Below, one piece after another: positions 49,032 to 54,619 of a DNA stretch of 54,619 nucleotides (its first letter is position 1; every line of letters starts with the position of its first letter). The DNA comes from MGBC124762 sp048201935. Lineage in GTDB: Bacteria; Bacillota; Clostridia; Oscillospirales; Oscillospiraceae. The notes under the pieces were generated by a model. It worked only from the letters and a program-made list of their open reading frames with translations. It was not told the origin of the DNA and made no database searches. A program made the translations under genes and the position numbers. The stretch is from assembly GCA_048201935.1 (NCBI GenBank), contig DBFBGR010000017.1:1-54619 (forward strand), read 5' to 3'.

Positions 49032-51464
49032 TCAAAAGATCAAGCTGCCAAGTTGGTAGACCAGCAGGCTCACCAAATACGCGCTGCCGATCTGCCACGC
49101 CGCGGAAAAGAGGGTCCAGCGAAGGCTGTTCATCTCCCGGTACATGGTGGACATGGCCGCCACGCAGGGGATGTAGAGCAGCACGAAGACCAAAAAGGCG
49201 TAGGCCGCCACGGGGCTGGCAAAGGTCCCCGCCAAAGCTGCCGCCACCGCTACGCCGGACGCGCCGATGGAGAAGCCGTAGAGCAGGCTCAGCGTGGACA
49301 CCACCGCCTCCTTAGCTACAAGCCCCGTCAGCAGCGCCACCGCTGCCTGCCACACCCCAAAGCCCAGGGGAGCTAAAGCCGGGGCGATGAGGGCGCCGAA
49401 GCGGCCCAGGTAGCTCTGGTCGGCGCTCTCCACCATAACGAGGCCCGGCCCGAAGGACTGGAGGAACCACAAGACCACGCTCATGCACAAAATGAGCGTG
49501 CCCGCCTTCACCAAGAAGCCCCGGACCTTTTCCCACACATGGCTGGCACAGTTGCGCAGTGTGGGCAGACGGTAGGGCGGCAGCTCCAGCAAAAAGGCGG
49601 CGGGCTCGCCCCGAAAGACCACCTTTTTGAAGAAAATACCCGACAAAATGGCGCACAAAAGCCCCAAAAGGTAGAGGGAGAAGACCACCAGCCCCGCGTA
49701 TTGCGGAAAGAAGGCCGCCGACAGAAGGCCGTACACCGGCAGCCGGGCCGAGCAGGACATGAAGGGCACCAGCAGCATGGTCATCCGCCGGTCCTTGTCC
49801 TGTTCCATGGTTCGGGCCCCCATGATGGCGGGTACGGTGCAGCCAAAGCCCATGAGCATGGGGATAAAGGCCTTGCCGCTGAGGCCGAAGCGCCGCAGGA
49901 GCCGGTCCATGATAAAGGCCGCCCGGGCCATGTAGCCCGAATCCTCCAAAATGGACAGGCAGAGGAACAAGAGGGCGATCTGGGGCAAAAAGACCAACAC
50001 GCCGCCCACGCCGCTGATGATGCCGTCCACCGCCAGGCTGATGAGCCAGGGCGCCAGGCCCGCACTCTCCATCAGCCCTTGGACCCAGGGGGAGAGAACG
50101 CCACCGATGAGGGTCTCCACGCCGTCGGAGAGGAGAGAGCCCACCGGCCCAAAGGTGATGGCGAAGATGAAGAGCATGGCCAGCAAAAAGATGGGCACGG
50201 CCAGGAGCTTGTGGGTGACGATGGAGTCGATCTTGTCCGAGGTGGTCATCACGTCGGGCCGTTGGCCTTTTTTCACCGACACGGTTACCACCCGGCCAAT
50301 GAACTGGTACCGGCTGTCGGCCACCAGGGTCTCCCGGTCGCCCAGGGCGTAGGCGCTTTCATACTCGCCCACGATGTGCTCCAGCTTCCAGCGGGTCTCC
50401 TCGTCCAGGCCCAGGGCCTCCTCCACCCGGTGGTCGCCCTCCAGCAGCTTGATGGCTGTCCAGTGGGCGGGCAGGCCCGCGGCGTAGGCCCGGTCGTGGA
50501 TGAGCTCGCCCACCCGGTGGTGGATGCGGTGGGTGAAGTCGTCGTAGAGGTCGTCAGGCTCCAGGGTGAAGCCCGAGTGGACGGCCTTGTGGGCCAGCTT
50601 CAAAAGCTCGTCCACGTTTTCGCCCGAGCGGGCCGTGATGGGCACCACAGGCACTCCCAGGGCTTGGCTGAGACGCTTGAGGTCGATCTTGTCGCCGTGC
50701 TTTTCCACCTCGTCCATGAAGTTCAGCGCCACCACCATGGGCTTTTCCAGCTCCAATAGTTGGACGGTCAAATAGAGATTTCGTTCCAGGTTGGTGGCGT
50801 CCACGATGTTGATGATGGCGTCGGGGCCGTCGTCTACGATGAAATTCCGGGCCACGATCTCCTCCATGGAGTAAGGGGACAGGGAGTAGATGCCCGGCAG
50901 GTCCACGATGGTCACCGTCCGGCCCTCCACCGTGGCCAGGCCCTCTTTTTTCTCCACGGTGACGCCGGGCCAGTTGCCCACGTACTGGTTGGCCCCGGTG
51001 AGGGCGTTGAAGAGCGTGGTCTTGCCGCAGTTGGGATTGCCCACCAGGGCCAGCTTCATCTCCCGGACCTCGTGGGCCTCGGGGTCGGGCCCGGCGCGGT
51101 GGACGGTGTGCTCGTGCTTGTGGGCCAAGGCCATGCGGCGCAGGGTCTCGTCGTCGGGGATGGGCTGGACCATGCCCTGGCGGTGCTTTTGGGGCGGCTG
51201 GGGCGCGCTATCCGGGTCGCAGAGGGTGATGTACCGGGCGTCCTCCTTGCGCAAAGAGAGCTCATAGCCCCGCAATGTCAGCTCTAAGGGGTCGCCAAAG
51301 GGGGCCACCTTGCGCAAAGTGACCTTCACGCCGGGGGTGAGCCCCATATCCACCAGCCGCCGCTTCACGGGGCCTTTGTCGCTGCCCACGGTGCGGATGA
51401 TCCCGCTCTGACCGGGGCTGAGCTTGTCCAGAGTCAGCTCCGCCTGGGCGTTTTGCGCTGCCAT
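49032..51464 (-). CDS. feoB: Ferrous iron transporter, FeoA-FeoB fusion
   Basis: This 810-residue protein has a FeoA-type SH3 domain at residues 9-82, a linker, and a FeoB GTPase: G1 GNPNCGKT (residues 142-149), G3 DLPGIYSL and G4 NFMDE. Two Gate domains follow, with GFGCTVPAIMGARTME and MSCSARLPVYGLL, both with the conserved cysteines expected of Fe2+-transporting FeoB. The start is the ATG at 51464 behind GAGGAGGG; the frame is open 22 codons upstream without support. A promoter and a short inverted repeat precede it. Confidence 0.93.
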   Translation of the reverse strand: MAAQNAQAELTLDKLSPGQSGIIRTVGSDKGPVKRRLVDMGLTPGVKVTLRKVAPFGDPLELTLRGYELSLRKEDARYITLCDPDSAPQPPQKHRQGMVQPIPDDETLRRMALAHKHEHTVHRAGPDPEAHEVREMKLALVGNPNCGKTTLFNALTGANQYVGNWPGVTVEKKEGLATVEGRTVTIVDLPGIYSLSPYSMEEIVARNFIVDDGPDAIINIVDATNLERNLYLTVQLLELEKPMVVALNFMDEVEKHGDKIDLKRLSQALGVPVVPITARSGENVDELLKLAHKAVHSGFTLEPDDLYDDFTHRIHHRVGELIHDRAYAAGLPAHWTAIKLLEGDHRVEEALGLDEETRWKLEHIVGEYESAYALGDRETLVADSRYQFIGRVVTVSVKKGQRPDVMTTSDKIDSIVTHKLLAVPIFLLAMLFIFAITFGPVGSLLSDGVETLIGGVLSPWVQGLMESAGLAPWLISLAVDGIISGVGGVLVFLPQIALLFLCLSILEDSGYMARAAFIMDRLLRRFGLSGKAFIPMLMGFGCTVPAIMGARTMEQDKDRRMTMLLVPFMSCSARLPVYGLLSAAFFPQYAGLVVFSLYLLGLLCAILSGIFFKKVVFRGEPAAFLLELPPYRLPTLRNCASHVWEKVRGFLVKAGTLILCMSVVLWFLQSFGPGLVMVESADQSYLGRFGALIAPALAPLGFGVWQAAVALLTGLVAKEAVVSTLSLLYGFSIGASGVAVAAALAGTFASPVAAYAFLVFVLLYIPCVAAMSTMYREMNSLRWTLFSAAWQIGSAYLVSLLVYQLGSLIF

Positions 51465-51485
51465 TTGCCATCCCTCCTCGGGGAA

Positions 51486-51499
51486 ATCGTATACACGAT
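51486..51499 (-). promoter_or_regulatory. Candidate operator at the feoB start site
   Basis: ATCGT-GTAT-ACGAT, a short inverted repeat immediately downstream of the -10, covering the expected transcription start. A metal repressor site is possible; it does not match a canonical Fur box. Confidence 0.35.
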
Positions 51500-51500
51500 C

Positions 51501-51530
51501 ATTATACAACGCCAAGGGCCGGTCTGGCAA
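51501..51530 (-). promoter_or_regulatory. Promoter of the FeoA-FeoB fusion gene
   Basis: TTGCCA (51525-51530), an 18-bp spacer and TATAAT (51501-51506) on the minus strand. Confidence 0.7.
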
Positions 51531-51542
51531 GAGGCAAGGGGG

Positions 51543-52382
51543 CTACCGATCTGCCTTTTTGTGGCGATAGAGCGCCAACACAAATGCAAAGGAAATGAGC
51601 TGAGCTGCCATGATCCGGACGATCTGTAGCTCGTCCGCGCCTCGTTGAGATACGACATGCAGCGCATTGGTGGCAATGGTATTGTTGAAGAAATGATCCC
51701 CAGCGCCCACCCATATATTTCCTGTCATGCGGAAGAGAAGGCCCCATTTGATGCCCATGAGCCCGGAAAGGAGCATATAACCGGCCCCCATGAGGAGCAT
51801 TCCACCAAATGACAGCTCGCCGCTGAGATAGCTTCGGACGGGCATGACGATGTGCCAAAGGCCAAATAAAAACGCGGCAATGAGATCTGCTTGCGCAAAG
51901 GGCCTTGTTTCTGTAAGCGTTCGGATAAAAAAACCGCGAAAAACGCCCTCCTCCATCCATACATTGATCGCATTGCATAGCACGCACAGCGTGAAAAAAG
52001 CCAGGCCGGTATGTTTTATCGGCATGCCGGTCAAGGAAAAACCGCTGATATAGACTTCAAAATGGGCGCTCTGGCCTTGCAAGGCTAAAACCGCGAATTC
52101 CACTCCATAGGCGATCAAAAAGCAGATGCTTCCCAACAGCAGACCCTTGAAAATACCGCGCGCCGAGCCGTTTCTTGGAAATCCAATGTCCCGCCATGAG
52201 AGCCCCGTTTTTTTCAATGCCCAGGCCAATATGAGGACCCCGACGACTTTATGGAGCACGTTTTCACCGATGGCTGTTTGGTCGGTTTTGATGAAAAAGT
52301 ATTCTATCAACCTGACAGCCAAGCAAAATGTAAATATCCCAGCGCACCAATATTCGGGCTTGTATTTAATGCTTTTTCCCAT
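51543..52382 (-). CDS. CPBP family intramembrane metalloprotease
   Basis: A 279-residue membrane protein with about seven hydrophobic segments. The CPBP (Rce1-like, PF02517) motifs are in order: WMEEGVFRGFF (glutamate pair, R and F), FLFGLWHIV (metal-binding His) and GDHFFNNTIA. The substrate is unknown; relatives act in bacteriocin immunity or protein maturation. Base composition is more AT-rich than in the feo genes on both sides, suggesting separate acquisition. AGGAGCTG precedes the ATG at 52382. Confidence 0.88.
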   Translation of the reverse strand: MGKSIKYKPEYWCAGIFTFCLAVRLIEYFFIKTDQTAIGENVLHKVVGVLILAWALKKTGLSWRDIGFPRNGSARGIFKGLLLGSICFLIAYGVEFAVLALQGQSAHFEVYISGFSLTGMPIKHTGLAFFTLCVLCNAINVWMEEGVFRGFFIRTLTETRPFAQADLIAAFLFGLWHIVMPVRSYLSGELSFGGMLLMGAGYMLLSGLMGIKWGLLFRMTGNIWVGAGDHFFNNTIATNALHVVSQRGADELQIVRIMAAQLISFAFVLALYRHKKADR

Positions 52383-52420
52383 AGATAACAGCTCCTAAAG
52401 ATCCTTGACCTATCAAATAT

Positions 52421-52449
52421 ATCATATCACAGACAGCTTTTCGCTTCAA
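52421..52449 (-). promoter_or_regulatory. Promoter of the CPBP gene
   Basis: TTGAAG (52444-52449), a 17-bp spacer and TATGAT (52421-52426) on the minus strand. Confidence 0.6.
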
Positions 52450-52525
52450 GGGAGCGTGGGCGCGAGGGACGGCGGGCAGGGCCGCTCCATGCACCGCCGG
52501 GAAAATTCGTCATAGATTGGATTGA

Positions 52526-52542
52526 CGGGCGTAGTGCGCCCG
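52526..52542. repeat. Inverted repeat upstream of feoA
   Basis: CGGGCG-TAGTG-CGCCCG, 24 bp before the feoA start. It could be an operator or a leader hairpin. I see no convincing sigma-A promoter for feoA. Confidence 0.4.
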
Positions 52543-52565
52543 GTGAACCATTGGAGGTGATACCC

Positions 52566-52799
52566 ATGGAAGGAATTCGTACATTATCAGACCTGCGCCC
52601 CGGCGAGGGCGCGGTGGTCTGTGGTCTGACCGGCGCGGGCGACGTTTGCCGCCGGCTCCAGGATATTGGGCTCATCCAGGGCACGGCGGTGGTCTGTCTG
52701 GGGCACAGCCCTCTGGGCGACCCCACTGCCTACCGCATCCGGGGGGCCACCATGGCCTTGCGTCGCAAGGACGCGGCCGGGGTGGAGGTGGCGCGGTGA
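52566..52799 (+). CDS. feoA: FeoA family protein
   Basis: A 77-residue stand-alone FeoA SH3-like protein (LSDLRPGEGAVVCGL, RRLQDIGLIQGTAV, YRIRGATMALRRKDA). It is an accessory to FeoB. GGAGGTGATACCC precedes the ATG, and its stop overlaps the FeoB start (TGATG). Confidence 0.92.
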   Translation: MEGIRTLSDLRPGEGAVVCGLTGAGDVCRRLQDIGLIQGTAVVCLGHSPLGDPTAYRIRGATMALRRKDAAGVEVAR

Positions 52800-54619
52800 T
52801 GGCGGACCGGGTCATCGCCCTGGCGGGCAACCCCAACGTGGGCAAGTCCACCATCTTCAACGCCCTCACCGGCCTTCGCCAGCACACGGGCAACTGGCCG
52901 GGCAAGACCGTGGAAAACGCCCGGGGCAGCTTTACCCACCGGGGACAGGACTACGAGCTGGTGGACGTGCCCGGCTGCTATTCGCTGCTGGCCCACTCCG
53001 CCGAGGAGGAGGTGGCCCGGGATTTTCTCTGTTTCGGCGGAGCGGACGCAGTGCTGGTGGTGTGCGACGCCACCTGTTTGGAGAGAAATCTGAACCTGAC
53101 CCTGCAGATCTTAGAGGTCACAGACCGGGTGGTGGTGGCGGTCAACCTCATGGACGAGGCCCGGCGCAAGGGGATGAAGGTGGACCTGGCTTTGCTCTCG
53201 GAGCGGCTGGGCGTGGCGGTGGTGGGTACGGCTGCCCGGGGCGGGGAGGGCCTTGGCGAGCTGCTGGACGCTCTGGCCGAGACCTGCGACCGGGCGGCCG
53301 ACCAGGACCCGGGCCAGGTCCCGGCGGTGGACTACCCCGACTACATAGAAGAGGCCGTGGCCCGGCTGGAGCCCTGCCTGGAGGAGATCTGTAAAGCCCA
53401 TGACCTTGCCCCGCGCTGGGTGGCCCTGCGGCTGTTGGAAGGGGAGGGGACCATCCTTCGGGGGGTCAACGCCCATCTGGGGGTGGAGCTGGCCCGTCAG
53501 CCAGAGGTGGAGGCGGCGCTGGACAAGGTCTTCCGGGCCTGGGCGGTCCGGGGCGTGGGCCGCAACGCCGCCAGCCAGGCCATCGCCGGCGCGGTGGTGG
53601 CCCAGAGCGAGGAGCTGTGCCGGGACGTGGTCCGCCGGGACGAGAGCCGCGCCGACCGTTTGGACCGCCGGCTGGACCGGCTCTTTACCAGCCGTTGGAC
53701 CGGCTTCCCCATCATGCTTTTGATGCTGCTGGGGGTCTTCTGGCTCACCATCGTGGGGGCCAACTACCCCTCGGCGGTGCTGTCGTCCTGGTTGTTCGGC
53801 CTGGAGGATATACTGGCAAACGCCTTTACAGCCATTGGTATCCCAGGGCTGGTCACCGATGTCCTCATCCACGGCGGCTACAAGGTCATGGCCTGGGTGG
53901 TGGCGGTGATGCTGCCGCCCATGGCCATCTTCTTCCCGCTGTTTACCCTGATGGAGGACTTTGGCTATCTGCCCCGGGTGGCCTTCAACCTGGACCGGTG
54001 CTTCCAGGCTTGCCGGGCCTGCGGCAAGCAGGCGCTGACCATGTGCATGGGCATTGGCTGCAACGCCGCGGGGGTGACGGGCTGCCGCATTATTGATTCT
54101 CCCCGGGAGCGGCTCATCGCCATTTTGACCAACACCTTCATGCCCTGCAATGGCCGATATCCCACCATGATCTCCATCATCGCCCTCTTTTTGGCCGTGG
54201 GCAGCAGCGCCGGCACCTTTATGGGAGCCTTGATGCTGGTGGGCGTGATATTGCTGGGGGTGGGCATGACGCTGCTGGTGTCCCGGCTCTTATCGGCCAC
54301 GGTGCTCAAGGGCGTGCCCTCGTCCTTCACTCTGGAGCTGCCGCCCTACCGCAGACCCCAGGTGGGCAAGGTCATCGTCCGCAGCGTGGTGGACCGCACC
54401 CTGAAGGTCCTGGGCCGGGCGGTGGTGACGGCGGCCCCGGCGGGGGTGCTTATCTGGGTCTTCGCCAACGTCACCGTGGGCGACGCCACCATCCTGGCCC
54501 ACATCACCGGCCTTTTGGACCCGCTGGGCCGGGCCTTGGGCATGGACGGCGTGATCCTCACCGCCTTTATCCTAGGCTTGCCCGCCAACGAGATCGTGGT
54601 GCCCATCATGGTCATGGCC
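52799..54619 (+). CDS. feoB: Ferrous iron transporter B, second type, partial
   Basis: The frame is open to the right edge (607 codons seen). The G domain has G1 GNPNVGKS (residues 10-17), G3 DVPGCYSL and G4 NLMDE. The membrane part differs from the fusion FeoB: the Gate motifs read MCMGIGCNAAGVTGCRIID and MPCNGRYPTM, in place of GFGCTVPAIMGARTME and MSCSARLPVY. Key cysteines remain, so it is a distinct FeoB subgroup that may handle Fe2+ or another divalent ion. It has no fused FeoA; the separate FeoA is directly upstream. Confidence 0.92.
   Translation, partial: MADRVIALAGNPNVGKSTIFNALTGLRQHTGNWPGKTVENARGSFTHRGQDYELVDVPGCYSLLAHSAEEEVARDFLCFGGADAVLVVCDATCLERNLNLTLQILEVTDRVVVAVNLMDEARRKGMKVDLALLSERLGVAVVGTAARGGEGLGELLDALAETCDRAADQDPGQVPAVDYPDYIEEAVARLEPCLEEICKAHDLAPRWVALRLLEGEGTILRGVNAHLGVELARQPEVEAALDKVFRAWAVRGVGRNAASQAIAGAVVAQSEELCRDVVRRDESRADRLDRRLDRLFTSRWTGFPIMLLMLLGVFWLTIVGANYPSAVLSSWLFGLEDILANAFTAIGIPGLVTDVLIHGGYKVMAWVVAVMLPPMAIFFPLFTLMEDFGYLPRVAFNLDRCFQACRACGKQALTMCMGIGCNAAGVTGCRIIDSPRERLIAILTNTFMPCNGRYPTMISIIALFLAVGSSAGTFMGALMLVGVILLGVGMTLLVSRLLSATVLKGVPSSFTLELPPYRRPQVGKVIVRSVVDRTLKVLGRAVVTAAPAGVLIWVFANVTVGDATILAHITGLLDPLGRALGMDGVILTAFILGLPANEIVVPIMVMA

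Overview
The window reads as a chromosomal segment of a GC-rich, spore-forming member of the Clostridia, most like the Oscillospirales (Flavonifractor/Pseudoflavonifractor/Intestinimonas type). The reasons are the sporulation sigma factor SigG, an S-layer-homology protein, the large (Bacillus-type) SRP RNA next to dnaX, type 1B dihydroorotate dehydrogenase (PyrK+PyrD), type III pantothenate kinase, AGGAGG ribosome binding sites and sigma-A promoters at almost every gene start. The family placement is inference from gene content; no 16S gene is present.

Layout. 1-3.3 kb: a partial CmpB-type membrane protein and DUF4364 regulator (minus), a SpoVB/MurJ-type flippase (plus) and pyridoxamine kinase (minus). 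3.4-9.5 kb: tRNA-Leu(UAG), an alanine/glycine symporter, a HAD phosphatase, an NhaC-family transporter under a complete lysine riboswitch (so probably a lysine transporter), cytidine deaminase and a lipoprotein polysaccharide deacetylase. 9.6-15 kb: rpsF-ssb-rpsR, a membrane metallophosphoesterase, a frameshifted MATE transporter behind an attenuator-like leader, and an ECF S component plus coaX (pantothenate uptake and activation). 15-23 kb: a divergent galactose locus, galK-galT-galE (minus) and mglB-mglA-mglC (plus), covering import and the Leloir pathway. 23-26.9 kb: sigG, then trkA-trkH potassium uptake.

27-32.5 kb: an SLH-domain protein, a truncated secreted-protein gene ending in a REP-like palindrome, a small protein with six consecutive cysteines, SRP RNA, dnaX, ybaB and an XRE-type membrane regulator. 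32.6-44.7 kb: two tRNAs, then a plus-strand operon. Its promoter is followed by an O-antigen-ligase-type protein and a large secreted protein, then pyrC-pyrF-pyrK-pyrD, a histidine phosphatase/GNAT fusion and a YgiQ radical SAM protein; degV follows with its own promoter. 44.8-54.6 kb: a moxR-DUF58-transglutaminase cluster behind a FeoA-FeoB fusion, a CPBP membrane protease, and a second, divergent FeoA + FeoB system that runs off the right edge.

The main unusual observations are: (i) a 29-30 bp duplication of the pyrC ribosome-binding/start region flanking a 3.4-kb two-gene insertion inside the pyrimidine operon; (ii) a sporulation-type promoter for sigG lying inside the terminator hairpin of the upstream trk operon, whose stem also holds the sigG ribosome binding site; (iii) a MATE gene with a one-base deletion in a G run, behind a leader with mutually exclusive hairpins; and (iv) two different FeoB systems about 3 kb apart. 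I found no CRISPR array, prophage, rRNA or intact transposase. No clearly novel multi-gene defence or metabolic system is visible; the inserted ligase/secreted-protein pair is the closest candidate.
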